A stretch of DNA of 64,000 bases, taken from contig JADLSH010000219.1 of assembly GCA_016169945.1 (NCBI GenBank), positions 32,501 through 96,500 of the forward strand, given 5' to 3'. Positions 10,171-20,398 of this stretch are shown one piece after another. This DNA is from Trachythela sp. YZ-2020. Its lineage: Eukaryota > Cnidaria > Anthozoa > Malacalcyonacea > Clavulariidae. The notes below the pieces were generated by a model. It ran no database searches. It saw nothing but the letters and a program-made list of their open reading frames with translations, and was not told where the DNA came from. Made by a program: the position numbers and the translations under genes. How positions within the stretch are numbered: the first letter of the stretch is position 1; every line of letters starts with the position of its first letter.

Positions 10171-11309
10171 GTAAGTACCAGAGTTAAAAGATATTCAACA
10201 CGAACAACAAATGGCCTGCAACACTAACAAAACAAACATATTTGTGTGTTTTTTTTAGGAATGTTCATTTGGTTCGGTTTTGGTTCAGTTTTTAATCTCA
10301 CTCGCTCCATGCAAATTTCCCATGCAATGATTAAAATTATATTTAAAAAAAAAAAATCCTCCAACCCCAAGGCACTTTATTATGTGCTAAGTTGCTACAC
10401 TTTGTTAAAACGTCCTCTTTGGAGGCTGGTTTTACTGTTTGTACGGATTCGTTCTTGTAGGCTTCAAGTTTGGTTCGGTTTTTGTTCGTGTCCGATATCT
10501 GACACTTTGTGTTCGTGTTTGTCTATGAATATGATTGTCCAGTTCATGGGTTGAGAAGTCGGGGGTTTGGGAGTTCCGGAACCCCCCTGCTCCGGCCACC
10601 TGCCCATTACAATAACATTATAGTGCCCAGGCAATGGTAGGGCTAAGCCTGCTCGGAAATCCCTTGCTCTGAAAAGAGTTCTCCACTCCTGGTCCGGTTT
10701 GTGTTTGTGTTACATGTTTATTTAATTGTTTTTGTACACTGAAAAACAAATTCATTCCCTTCATGTGACATTGACTCTCAAGTGATACCTAACTGAGTAT
10801 TCTCCTATTCCGGCTAAATGCCCCCAGAGAACATTTGTGGAGTACCACAGGCATAAATGTAAAACATTGACTCCTCTTAGAGTCCAATTCTATGACCATT
10901 TGCACCCTCATTCACTTATCTCCTTGGTACCACGTTTATGTCTTCCATTGATAACCCAATGAACCCCCTAAAAGGCCTTGATTTGACAGCAAAATGATAC
11001 CCGTGATATGCCCTTGGTTCCTGCGGCCGATAGATGGCGGCACGCCGATAGACGGCGCCGATCTCCGATAGATGGCGTTGTACAACGCACGGACATGCGA
11101 TGCAGGTTTCGGACTTCCTGGAAGCACGGATCGCCAGATATGTAGTTGACGCGAGTAGCAAGTGTAGAGTTCTGAAAATATGGCCCCCATGCCTGAACAC
11201 AGTACTCCAGGTGTGGCCTAACATATGCAAGATACAGTTTTTTTTATAACCTCACTACTTTTATAGCTAACATTCCTAGTAATACAGCCAATCATTTTTA
11301 AGGCCTTAC

Positions 11310-11593
11310 ATCTCAATCCGACCATTGCACTTCGGTTCGGATGGCCTGTCTGGTCACTGCTCACCTCAGTCGTTGGTGCTTGTCGGCTCCCATGAAGTTT
11401 GTCTGAGGAGCTGTCGCTATACACGGCTGGGCGGGGCGGCACTTGACATGTCACACGGGGTATTATCCCGTGGGGTTCACCAACCCAGTGCATACTTTTT
11501 GCTCAGGTTTTCCTGTTTTAGTCCGTGCAATGGCCTAAGCGGCCGAAACGGACTTTAAACACCCAATGAACCAAATGAACATTAAGGCCTTAC
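11310..11593 (+). mobile_element. SINE-like insertion with 12-bp target duplication
   Basis: TTAAGGCCTTAC stands at 11,298-11,309 and again at 11,582-11,593. Removing the intervening sequence restores the RT reading order. A 12-bp duplication fits target-primed retrotransposition. The end near 11,565-11,580 carries ATGAACCAAATGAAC, a possible simple-repeat tail. No clear A and B boxes were found, so the SINE class is unassigned. Confidence 0.6.
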
Positions 11594-11759
11594 TCCTAGC
11601 TGCTCCACATTGCTTTTCATCTTTTAGGTAATTGGATATGATAACTCCCAAGTCTTTCTCCTCCGCAATAGCCTCCAGTGATCTGCCTCCCATACGATAT
11701 TCATTTACATTTACATCATTACCTTTCAAACCCAAATGCATTACCTTGCACCTTTTCAT
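11594..11759 (-). pseudogene. RT C-terminal segment between two insertions
   Basis: The segment reads KRCKVMHLG, then EKDLGVIISNYLKDEKQC, a typical RT thumb-proximal sequence. It is cut at its start by the TTAA element (TTAA at 11,762) and at its end by the SINE-like insert. The last RT piece continues beyond 11,298 with KALKMIGCITRNVSYKSSEV and the thumb motif. Confidence 0.8.
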
Positions 11760-11765
11760 AGTTAA

Positions 11766-12782
11766 CCCTATTAGTGTCGGGGGGGGGCCTTAGAGGCCCC
11801 CCGGTGGTTTTTCCCATGCTGTTCCTTAACCGCTTAAGATAGGATCTTGAAACTTTCTGACTTTTCCTATTTATTCATTGCGCGCATTTTGTGATTTTCC
11901 GAATTAATTTTCGTTGCATAGGGGCGGCGCCAGGGGCGGATTTTGGGGGGCATGTTTGGTATTTTCCGTGTTTCCCGAAGTCGCGTACTGTCGCCTGCTG
12001 TCCTCTAACCGCTTGAGATAAGAACTTCAAACTTTCAGACCTTTGTTCCCCATTCATTGTGCACATTTTGCCTGTTTTTGGAAAATTTTGGATTTTGGCC
12101 AGGGGCGGCTCCAGGGACTAATTTGGGGAGGCATGATAGTCCCTGCCGTATCTCATGTCATAATGCGTTCTATACTTCAGAATGGCATAGACAGTGATGC
12201 AGTATGACCAAACATCACCCATGAAGAAGAAAAACAAATTTTGGTTGCAGGGGCGGCGCCAGGAACGCCAAAAATCGGGATTTTACCCTGTTCGCTGTGC
12301 TAAAGGTTCAGCGTTCAACAGGCTCTCACACAGTCAGTTTTGCGAATTTTGACCTGAAATCAATACATAGGTCTTTTGGGACCCTCTTCCTTCGAAAAAC
12401 AAAAAAAGAAAATTTCAAAATATTTTTTTGAAAAAAAATTCCAAAATTTTGAAAATTATCGAAAATTCAAAAATTTTGACCCCAAATTCGGAATCAGCGC
12501 CCCCGAAAACGTGGTTATCAGTACCTTCTGATTTTTAATATCTTCAAATTTGGAGCTGACACGCTACACGATTTACCCGACATTTCCCCCCTTTTTGGCC
12601 TGCTGACTACGCCATTGAGAAAATTTTGCACTTTTGGCGCTTCGGAAATGTAGTTTAGACACAGATAATTCATTTGAGCCATCTCCCATCAAAATCGTAC
12701 GGTAACTTTGCGAGATCTCAGGGGGGGCCTCAGAGGCCCCCCCCGACCGATTCGTTTCTTTCATATGCATACACTAATAGGG
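11766..12782. mobile_element. piggyBac-like TTAA element, copy 1
   Basis: The element is flanked by TTAA (11,762-11,765 and 12,783-12,786). Its ends are perfect inverted repeats, CCCTATTAGTGT and ACACTAATAGGG. TTAA duplication with CCC...GGG termini is the piggyBac signature. Subterminal GGGGCCT-AGAGGCCCC hairpins occur at both ends. The interior is several degenerate modules starting CAGGGGCGGCGCCAGG; no transposase is visible. Relatives: 15,733-16,867, 25,237-26,224 and 43,798-44,331. Confidence 0.85.
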
Positions 12783-12786
12783 TTAA

Positions 12787-13756
12787 AAGACATCTGCCAC
12801 CTACCAGCCCAATCAACCAAGGTGTCCAAATCCATCTGAATGTCTCTGATTTGATCCATAGTGCCCGAGGGGCCTACTAATTTTATGTCATCCGCAAATT
12901 TCCACACTCTGGTTATTAAACCATTTTGAATGTGATTAACAAAAATGACAAAAACAAGTGGCCCAAGAACAGAACCCTGGGGAACACCACTCTCTACAAC
13001 CTCCCAGTGCGATTTTGAGCCATTTAAGATGACCCTCTGTCTCCTATTTGATAACCAAGCCCTAATCCAGTGACAAATATGTCCTCTGATTCCGTGAAGC
13101 TAAATGTGGTGCAAAAGTCGCTGATAAGGAACATTGTCAAAGGCCTTACTAAAATATAAATACACGACATCTAGCTTATTACCCTGGTCTAACTCGCTGG
13201 TAACATACTCCAAGTATTCTAACAGATTTGTCAAGCATGACCTACCAGATCTGAAACCATGCTGACTGTTGTGGATCAAATCATGATTATCGAGAAAGCT
13301 CTTAATGCCAGATTTTATGAATTTATCTAACACCTTACACACCAGAGATGTCAAACTAACAGGACGATAATTACTGACACACTTTCTGCTACCTTTTTTG
13401 AATATAGGCACTACATTGGCATTTCTCCAGTAATCAGGTATTTCTGAGAAAGCCAAAGACCTGCGAAATATGATGAGAAGTGGGGCAGCTAATTCTGCGG
13501 CACACTCATTTAGAACACGGCCGTAGATTTCGTCTGGTCCAGCAGCCTTATTAACTTTAATTTCCTTCAAACCATCTCTCACTACAGCTTCGGTTAGCTC
13601 CAGCATGTCTAGGCTATTCTCTACTAAATTGGGCTCCAAAACAGATGAACTAAATTCAGTTTCCCTTGTAAAAACTGACGAAAACTGCTTGCTGAGAGCA
13701 TTGACAACATCTAGGTCATCCACCAGTAGTCTGTCATCAACCTCCAATGGTCCCAC
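12787..13756 (-). pseudogene. RT palm of the same non-LTR element
   Basis: The order of motifs is that of a CR1/Jockey-like RT: KAAGPDEIYGRVL, VVPIFKKGSRKCVSNYRPVSLT, HGFRSGRSC, and VVYLYFSKAFDNV (first catalytic region, with Y where many relatives have a second acidic or small residue). After an in-frame stop near 13,100 come GVPQGSVLGP (~12,985) and FADD (~12,890). The stop and the frameshift into it show the copy is dead. Coding resumes on the far side of the TTAA element. Confidence 0.85.
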
Positions 13757-13772
13757 CGAACTACATTTGGGC

Positions 13773-14357
13773 TTAAACTTGTAAAAACTTTAAAAAAAAA
13801 TTGGCATTGCCTGCACAGTTTTCTGCCAATTTTATCTCAGCATACCTTTTAGCCATTCTTACCCCCTTCTTGGCATTTTTTGTAGATAATTTATATGCTG
13901 CTTTATTAACTAGAGTGTCACAATCTTTGAGACGTTTGTAACATTCCTTCTTTGATCTCAGCAATCTTTTCACTGTTGGTGTTAGCCATGGAGGGTTCCT
14001 AGCACAGTTCTTACGAATTTTCCTCATGGGAATGTACCTACACTGACCTGCAGCCAAAATATTCCTAAAGATTTCCCACATTTTCTGAACATCAAGCGCA
14101 CATAGCAAACGTTCCCACTCGAAACTAGCTAAAAATGTTCTCGGCTGGTCATAGTTTCCCTTTGCAAAGTCTGGGATCAGTGCATTATTGTCCTTATGCT
14201 CATATCTAAAAGACAGGCAAAAACGAACAAGGTTGTGATCACTGTTTCCCACCTGCTCTGATTGGTCCGCGGGCCGTCCGACGCAGTCGCCGGGCGCGTT
14301 CACCGACGCCCCGGACCGCCAGCGGTTATCTTTGATGACTCGTTGCGCCGGAGACAT
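13773..14357 (-). pseudogene. Endonuclease tail and linker of non-LTR ORF2
   Basis: The 194-codon frame contains QVGNSDHNLVRF, the SDH catalytic-histidine region of AP-type endonucleases in non-LTR elements. A basic linker follows with the PPWLTPTVKRLLRSKKECYKRL signature typical of the region before the RT. The first ~30 codons are GC-rich and probably not element-derived. The frame ends in a poly(A)-associated frameshift near 13,785, beyond which the RT continues in another frame. Confidence 0.75.
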
Positions 14358-14439
14358 TCGTTTCTTGACGTAACCAATGTCAGGATAGTGTTTTTACGTA
14401 CTACTGCACAAGTTCAGCTGAATGGAGAAGGTGAATCCT

Positions 14440-14810
14440 TCCCTTTATTACTTATTAGCAAGTCGGGGCAAGCGTTTCCAATTTTACATTTAAACACAAC
14501 TTTACAGGAATTGCTTTTATGAATTTATTATACTATTATTTTATTTGCGTGTTTATTTAGTACAAGTATAATTAATCTATGACACATTTCATTATATCAT
14601 GTTAGATGCAATTTCATTGACGCGACAAACTCCCACTAGGTGCGCTGTTGCCGCGTCAGCCATTGATAACGTTAAGGTATGAACCTTGTGCGCCATTACT
14701 GTTCACAAACCCATTTTGAATGCTTCTTCTGCTTTACTCGGGCTTTGAAATTAATATATTTCGATACGGGAAAATCGCAAAACTACGTTTCACCCGGGTA
14801 AAAAGGTCTC
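14440..14810. other. AT-rich interval, nothing recognised
   Basis: No domain, splice structure or repeat was recognised between the retrotransposon's truncated 5' end and the first TTAA element. Short open frames here are not supported. Confidence 0.4.
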
Positions 14811-14996
14811 TTAACCCTAGCCCGTGCAGGGCCCAGAACCTACGCCACCGTGCGTGGGGGGGGGGGGGGGGTTGGTACGAACCCCCCCTCGCCGTTTGGC
14901 CCCTAATTGAGATAGAGCTTCGGGGAAAAAACGAGCGTGTCGGGCGTCACGAGAGGAAGGCGACGGTATCCGGTTTTAAGGTTTTTGGGCAACCGG

Positions 14997-15016
14997 TGAC
15001 GTCACAATGACGTCAC
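14997..15016. promoter_or_regulatory. Paired TGACGTCAC motifs (CRE-like)
   Basis: TGACGTCAC occurs at 14,997-15,005 and 15,008-15,016, spaced 11 bp, about one helical turn. TGACGTCA is the canonical CREB/ATF site. The pair is borne by element A; regulatory activity is inference only. Confidence 0.5.
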
Positions 15017-15356
15017 AAAGACCCAAAATTGGCGAAAAAAATATTGATGTTTTTGTTTTTTGGAACGGCAATAGCACAGTAACTAATACAGATAGAGACA
15101 CCGGATAAAGACCAGAGGACTCTCAGAAGCCTTGCGGATCTAATGGTACCCCTTATTTTCACTTCCGGTCAATGCGAGGTCAACTCAGGTCAAGTTGCCT
15201 GACCCGAACAAAATCGGAGCCCCTGGTGGCCAAAAAATGAACCAATATTATTGGAAATTGTGTAAAATGGTTGGTGAATTCGAATTCAGCGCCCCAAATT
15301 ACCCCTGGGTCGATCCGAGGTCAAAAAGGTCATTCCAGGTAATTCGAGGTCATCTT

Positions 15357-15369
15357 AGGTCAGTGACCT
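15357..15369. promoter_or_regulatory. Perfect IR1 nuclear-receptor palindrome
   Basis: AGGTCA-G-TGACCT inside element A. The inverted AGGTCA repeat with one spacer base is the idealised ecdysone-receptor/USP element and the IR1 site of related receptor heterodimers. Function is inferred. Confidence 0.55.
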
Positions 15370-15546
15370 CAGTTGACCTTGGTTGACCTCAGAAAGGTCA
15401 CGAACATGGTGAAAGACATTGGTATGGTGTGTTTACATCTAGTCTGACCCCAACTTGCATCTTGAGTGCCACGCCCTCTCGTTGAGTTGCGATTTTCCAA
15501 CTTTTCGCTCAAAACTGACCTTGCAGAGGTCCGGAAATGACGTCAC

Positions 15547-15559
15547 AGGTCAGTGACCT
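15547..15559. promoter_or_regulatory. Perfect IR1 nuclear-receptor palindrome
   Basis: AGGTCA-G-TGACCT, the second in element A, adjoining a TGACGTCAC at about 15,538. Confidence 0.55.
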
Positions 15560-15732
15560 GACATGACCCGAAGTTCGTCCGGGTCGCAAAATGTCCGAAA
15601 TGAATGTCCAGGAGGGTACTGAAAATTTGGCCGCGCTGACGCGCGGCGTTTTCAAATGGTTTCGGAAAAACCGAGGGCGGGGGGGGGGGGCGGGTGTGGC
15701 AACCACCCCCCCCCTGCACGGGCGAGGGTTAA

Positions 15733-16867
15733 CCCTATTCCTGTCCGGCTTTTCTAGAGCTAAATCTGTCCCGGGGTTGGCGATCTCGGAATCTATACGT
15801 CGTAGAAAGTTGGGAATGGGCTCAAACGATTCCTCGTAACGTGAAGTAAATGTTCAACTCCTGAAAAAGTTAAAAAAGTCCAAAATTTCGCACATAGGGG
15901 GTCAAAAATTGGGGGTAAACCATTTAACGTTTAGCGTGTTGAACGGAAATTTTGAAGACATTTTTGCACAAAAATGACTGAAAACTACGTTTTCGAGGAG
16001 GCTGATTCCGAATCTGAGGGTCATTTTTGGAAATTTCAAAAATTAAAAAACATTCACAAATATATTGTTAAAAAAAATTGAAAATCTTTTTTGCTTTTTT
16101 TCGGAAAGAAGAGGGTCCCAAGACACCTACATCAATATTTCAGCTCAAAATTCACGTAAACAACGGTGTGAGCGCCTGATGAATCCTAATGCATGGCGAA
16201 AACCTAACCCCCATTTTTTGCGTTGCTGGATCTGCCCCTGCCACCAAAAGTTAATTGTTTTCATCGTATATGATGTTCAATGAGCGTGATCACTTCGAAT
16301 ACCATTCTTCGGCATGATATGTGTGTGGAGCCATGGCTGGTACCCTAAATGTCTCCCAAAATCCAGCCCTGGAGCCGCCCCTGGGAAAGTCAAAAATGTT
16401 GAAAATTCACAAAATATGAGAAAGCAACAGCCAATAAAGGTTTGAAAGTTTCAAGTTTCTACCTACAGTTATATGGAGTCACGACAGGAACTCGTCATGC
16501 CCCAACAAAATCAGTTCCTGGATACGCCCCTGCGCAAATAAAATTGTCAAAAATTCAAAAAATGTCGCCAAAGAATAGATAAGCATATTCAGAAAGTTTC
16601 AAGATCCTATGTTCAGCGGTTAGATGAAAGCGGTGTTTTCCATGTGACTCATGGAGGTACCGAAAATCGACAACATGCCCCCAAAATCTGTGTCTGGAGC
16701 CCTGGGCGACCACAATTTTTGAACGAGGCGCCAAAATGTGCACAATGAAAAGTTAGGAAAAGTCACCAACTGCGAAAAGTCTATCTTAAACCATCTAGGA
16801 ATGGCATCAGAAAAACCACAGGGGGGGGGGGCCGATTCGCCCCCCCCCCCCCTGGACAGGAATAGGG
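15733..16867. mobile_element. piggyBac-like TTAA element B, between A and C
   Basis: The ends CCCTATTCCTGTCC and GGACAGGAATAGGG are perfect inverse repeats inside TTAA (15,729-15,732 and 16,868-16,871). The interior is a series of related modules of about 170 bp that begin with CAGGGGCG-type words and contain CTAACCGCT/AGCGGTTAG. No transposase is seen. Same family as 11,766-12,782. Confidence 0.85.
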
Positions 16868-17023
16868 TTAACCCTCGCATGGGTAGGGGGGGGGGTCGAA
16901 CGGACCCCTGTGTTTTTCTGGAATAACTTTCGAACGGCTGGGAGGATTCGCTTGAAACTTTCAGTACACTACCTTTGGACAATTTGACGTGTTCTGGCGC
17001 CCCGACAAACTTCGGGTCATGTC

Positions 17024-17036
17024 AGGTCACTGACCT
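17024..17036. promoter_or_regulatory. Perfect IR1 nuclear-receptor palindrome
   Basis: AGGTCA-C-TGACCT inside element C, the counterpart of the site at 15,547 in the inverted partner. Confidence 0.55.
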
Positions 17037-17203
17037 GTGGCGTCATTCTCTGACCTCTGCACTGACCATTTTGACTGAAAAGTTGGAAAATCGCAAATGA
17101 ACGCCAGGAAGTGGCACGCAAGATGTCCATTTGGGTCAAACTAGGTGTCAACGGCCCATATCAATCTGTTCCACTAAGTTCGTGACCTTCTCAAGGTCAA
17201 CCG

Positions 17204-17216
17204 AGGTCACTGACCT
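17204..17216. promoter_or_regulatory. Perfect IR1 nuclear-receptor palindrome
   Basis: AGGTCA-C-TGACCT inside element C, followed within 25 bp by further TGACCT half-sites. Confidence 0.55.
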
Positions 17217-18157
17217 CAGATGACCTCGGATGACCTTTTTGACCTCGGGTCGACCTAGGGGTAATTTGGGGCGCTGAATTCGAATTCACCAACCATTTTA
17301 CACCATTTCCAACCATTATGCTTCATTTTTTGGCCACCAGGGGTTCAGAGTTGTATGCCGGTCACGGAACTTGACCTTACCTGACCTCGCATTGGCCGGA
17401 AGTGGTAATGAACGGTACCGTTAGATCCGCAAGGCTTCTGGACGTCCTGTGGTCTTTGTCCGGTGTCTCTATCTTCATTCGTTCCTGCGCTATTGCCGTG
17501 CAAACAAGATGATCCGCGATTTTCGCCAATTTCGGGTCTTTGACCTGACCTGTGACGTCACTGGTTGACCTAAAACCTTAAAATCGGGTACCGTTGTCTT
17601 CCTCTCGTGACGAGCAACACGCTCGTTTTTGTTTCGCGGCTCTAGCTCCATTTGGGGCCAAACGCCAAGGGGGGGTCTAACCGCCCCCTCCCCCTACACA
17701 TAACTCGCTGCGAAACGCCACACCCCGGCTAGGGTTAAGATAACTGCAAGCCATGGTCTGAAAATATTAGCCAGAAGTTTTGGTCCCATTGCCTTCAACA
17801 TTCGCGCAGTCAGCTGATCTCACCATGACGTCGGAGTAAACAGCTCTATAGGTACCGGAGGAGAAATTATGCGAGCCGGAAAAACGCACGCGCTGCTGTG
17901 GCGAGCGGTTCCTCCGCTCTGAAGATGGCGTCTTATGGGAGCAAGTCGCCGTTTTCTAGCATAACGGCAACGGAGCTTTTTCGCGTTTTGTAATGTTTCT
18001 GTGAAACATATGAGTCATAGAACGTCGCGGGAAAAAATTAGCGTGTTGCGGCTAACGAGATATCGCGATTGGTGGGCATTTTTTTTCGGTATGTCAATTA
18101 GGAGTTTCACTAGGTGAGCCAAAGGGTCATATTATAGGTAACATGTTTGTGGTCTGT

Positions 18158-18460
18158 GTGGTACTGATGCCGACCGACTGCATTCATATGCCAGAAATGT
18201 GTTCTCAGGTGTTCCTGAGAACAATGGGCTTCAATGGGGAGAGATGTGGCTATATCCCCCATCCCCTGTGGGTTCGGGGCCCCATCCGACCCCCGACCGC
18301 ACCTGGACATGTGACGATTATTCTGATCGGCCGGGCCCCTGAACCCCCAGGGGGTGAGGGATATAGCCACATCTCCCTCATTGAAGCCCATTGGTCTCAG
18401 GAACACATGAGAACACATTTCTGGCATATGGATGCAGTCGATCGGCAGCAGTACCTACCA
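18158..18460. repeat. Nested hairpin with ~123-bp arms
   Basis: The left arm 18,158-18,280 is the inverse of 18,336-18,460; shared words include CATATGCCAGAAATGTG, GTTCCTGAGA and GATGTGGCTATATCCC. The loop is about 55 bp and GC-rich. It is nested between the left arm of the larger inverted element and the RT fragment. Confidence 0.8.
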
Positions 18461-18479
18461 CACAGAACACCAGTCTGTT

Positions 18480-19440
18480 TGTACAGTTGACAGTCAAGGT
18501 AACCGTACTTTATCCAGGGCCCTTCCCAACTCCATTGGGGTGTTTCAAGGATCATCTCTCGGCCCACTCTTGTTTCAAATCTTTGCCAACGATCTCAGTC
18601 TTTTCTCTGGGAGTGCACACGTGGTACAGTACGCCGATGATACCCAGTTATTTGTATCTGGAAAGAAAAATGATCTACCCCAGCTCATTGCATTGCTGGA
18701 AGAGGCTCTTGACTTTGGACAACTGGTTTCACTTCCACGGCCTCAAGGTGAATACCAGCAAAACGGAACTTATTGTCTTTGGATCTCGTCAAAATTGTCG
18801 TGGCTTGAACCCGGCCACCATTCGGTTTAGAGAAGATTCAGTGCCTGAGCGTCCCACGGTGAGAAACCTTGGCGTTCTGTTCGACAAGCATCTCACATGG
18901 GACGCTCATGTATCTGCCCTCGTCAAAAAATGCTATGGTATCCTCATCGGACTGTCCCATGTGCGCCACTGCATCCCTGCCAATCTTCTGCCTACTATCG
19001 TCAATGCCCTGGTCATCTCGCACGTTCGTTACTGTTTGGCTGTCTTTGGAAATGGCTCGCACCAAAACATGCATAGGCTCCAGAAAATTCAAAATTTTGC
19101 ACTACGCGTCATCTCCGGCCGACGCAAGTTTGACCATATATCTGACGTGCGAGATGAACTTGGTTGGCCAACCATCGGTCAACTGTACGAACAGCATTCC
19201 CTCATCTTCCTACACAAAATCATCAGTACCGGTCTCCCACAGGCTCTTGCTTCTCAAATCCGGGTCAACTCCGAGCTCCGCTCCCGTAACACCCGGCAGG
19301 ACACTGATCTGGCTCTCCCGCGCATGAGAACTGAGGCGGGCAGGCGACATTTACTTTATAACGTAGTACAAATTTACAATGCCTTGCCCGCAGAAGTGAG
19401 GGATCAGAGTGTTCACCGTTTTAAACGCTCCATCGGTTAA
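18480..19440 (+). pseudogene. 5'-truncated non-LTR RT with one frameshift
   Basis: The first part reads GVFQGSSLGPLLFQIFANDL then VQYADDTQLFV, the RT catalytic YADD. Near 18,710 the frame shifts by one base, after which HGLKVNTSKTELIVFGS, RNLGVLFDKHLTWDAHV and a normal thumb and C-terminal tail (IYNALPAEVRDQ) continue to a stop at 19,438-19,440. The fingers domain and endonuclease are absent, so the copy was truncated on insertion. It belongs to a different lineage from the RTs at 5.3 and 13 kb (YADD versus FADD, different tail). Confidence 0.88.
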
Positions 19441-19570
19441 CTGTCTGTGAGGTTTTATGTTGTCATCATTGCATTGTTTTATGTGTTGAGTGTGTGCCTT
19501 TTAACTGTGATCACCCTAACCTGACTCGAGTCCAGAATAGCCGTGCTTGCATGGATGGGCTTTTAACTGT

Positions 19571-19592
19571 CAATACAATACAATACAATACA
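19571..19592 (+). repeat. (CAATA)n tail of the RT insertion
   Basis: Four CAATA units follow about 130 bp after the RT stop. A short simple-repeat 3' tail in place of poly(A) is common in CR1/L2-type non-LTR elements, so this probably marks the 3' end of the insertion. Confidence 0.7.
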
Positions 19593-19880
19593 TCAACATG
19601 TTACCGATAATATGACATTTTGGCTCACCTAGTGAAACTCCTAATTGACATACCGACGAAAACTGCCCACCATTCGCGAGATCTCGTTAGCCGCAACACG
19701 TTCATTTTTTCCGCGACGTTCTATGACCCATAGTGCACAGAAACATTACAAACGCGAAAAAGCTCCATTGCCGTAATGTTGAAAACGGCGACTTGCTCCC
19801 GCGATGACGCGTTGTCACGCAATCTCCAAAGCGGAGGTACCGCGCGCAGCAACAGCGCGAGCGCGGTAGTTTTTTTTCGC

Positions 19881-20398
19881 GGTAGTTTTCTGCAATTGCA
19901 AAAGGCCAAGGCTTCCCTTCCCTATGTCGCTGTTCCCTAGTTTTGCATGTCTTTTAATCGGTTGGGTTAAAACCACCACCTGACATAAACTTGCAAACCC
20001 TGCTTAGAACTGGTATCCGGGACACTACATGAAAATGTAATCCTTTCAAAGTGGCACACTTGAAGTTGCCACTGCACAAATAACCTAGACGTAGAGGCGC
20101 CCTGAAGCCCCAAATACTAGAAGTGTGTGTGTGTGTGTTTTTGCATCGTGTGCCGTGACTTGAATAAACTTATAGGTATTTTCTTTTTAACAAATGTACC
20201 TTTCGCAGATTTATATGTCAGTGGGACGTTGTAACAATACTAATGGATCAAGTTCAATACTACCAAATACGTGAGTCGGAGGTATTTTTCTCATTCCTCA
20301 ACTGCAGCTCAAGTATACAGTGTATAGTAAAATACATAGACGTGCTTGCAAAACATGTATTTACAAAGAGACTTTGTATATAATTGGTGTGCCAGGTG
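19881..20398. other. Intergenic, no gene; one GT microsatellite
   Basis: Nothing coding is recognised between the two palindromes. A short (GT)n run lies at about 20,123-20,139. Confidence 0.5.

Larger units (their letters stand above)
11130..14300 (-). mobile_element. Decayed non-LTR retrotransposon with two insertions
   Basis: Read on the minus strand, pieces of one ORF2 occur in the right order: an endonuclease tail with the GNSDHNL motif (about 14.25 kb), linker, RT fingers/palm (13,756-13,100), RT palm/thumb (13,100-12,787), then 11,759-11,594, then the thumb motif VRPHLEYCVQAWGPYF (~11,225-11,175). The gaps at 12,782-11,766 and 11,593-11,310 are a TTAA element and a SINE-like insert. 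The 5' end is truncated within the endonuclease. Confidence 0.85.
14815..15728. mobile_element. TTAA element A, left partner of an inverted pair
   Basis: TTAA at 14,811-14,814 and 15,729-15,732 flanks ends CCCTAGCCCGTGCAGGG and CCCTGCACGGGCGAGGG, which are inverse. Inside are a G run, a TGACGTCAC doublet and many AGGTCA/TGACCT half-sites. Its sequence matches element C (16,872-17,734) in reverse orientation, for example AAAACGAGCGTGT, CGTCACGAGAGGAAG and GACGTCAC in the same order. No coding capacity is recognised. Confidence 0.82.
16872..17734. mobile_element. TTAA element C, right partner of an inverted pair
   Basis: Ends CCCTCGCATGGGTAGGGG and CCCCGGCTAGGG lie between TTAA at 16,868-16,871 and TTAA at 17,735-17,738. 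It is largely the reverse complement of element A, including the AACACGCTCGTTTTTG and TGACCTGACCTGTGACGTCAC regions. Partial relatives lie at 32.16-32.62, 35.54-35.97, 49.54-49.66 and 56.72-56.84 kb. Confidence 0.8.
17875..19880. mobile_element. Inverted-repeat element interrupted by a retrotransposon
   Basis: The left arm (about 17,875-18,145) is the inverse of the right arm (about 19,606-19,880). They share GGGAGCAAGTCGCCGTTTTC, GAGCTTTTTCGCGTTT, GTTGCGGCTAACGAGAT and AATTAGGAGTTTCACTAGG. The arms are about 265 bp. Between them are a smaller hairpin (18,158-18,460) and an RT fragment. It is interpreted as a foldback or long-TIR element that received a non-LTR insertion. Confidence 0.75.

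Noticed and set aside
11929..12265. CAGGGGCGGCGCCAGG and CAGGGGCGGCTCCAGG as separate hAT insertions
   Set aside because: The same words recur as module starts inside every copy of the TTAA element family and lack 8-bp duplications, so they belong to that family's interior.
18391..18700. Upstream part of the 349-codon frame as the start of an RT protein
   Set aside because: Before the frameshift near 18,710 the RT is encoded in another frame; this part is out-of-frame RT and hairpin sequence.
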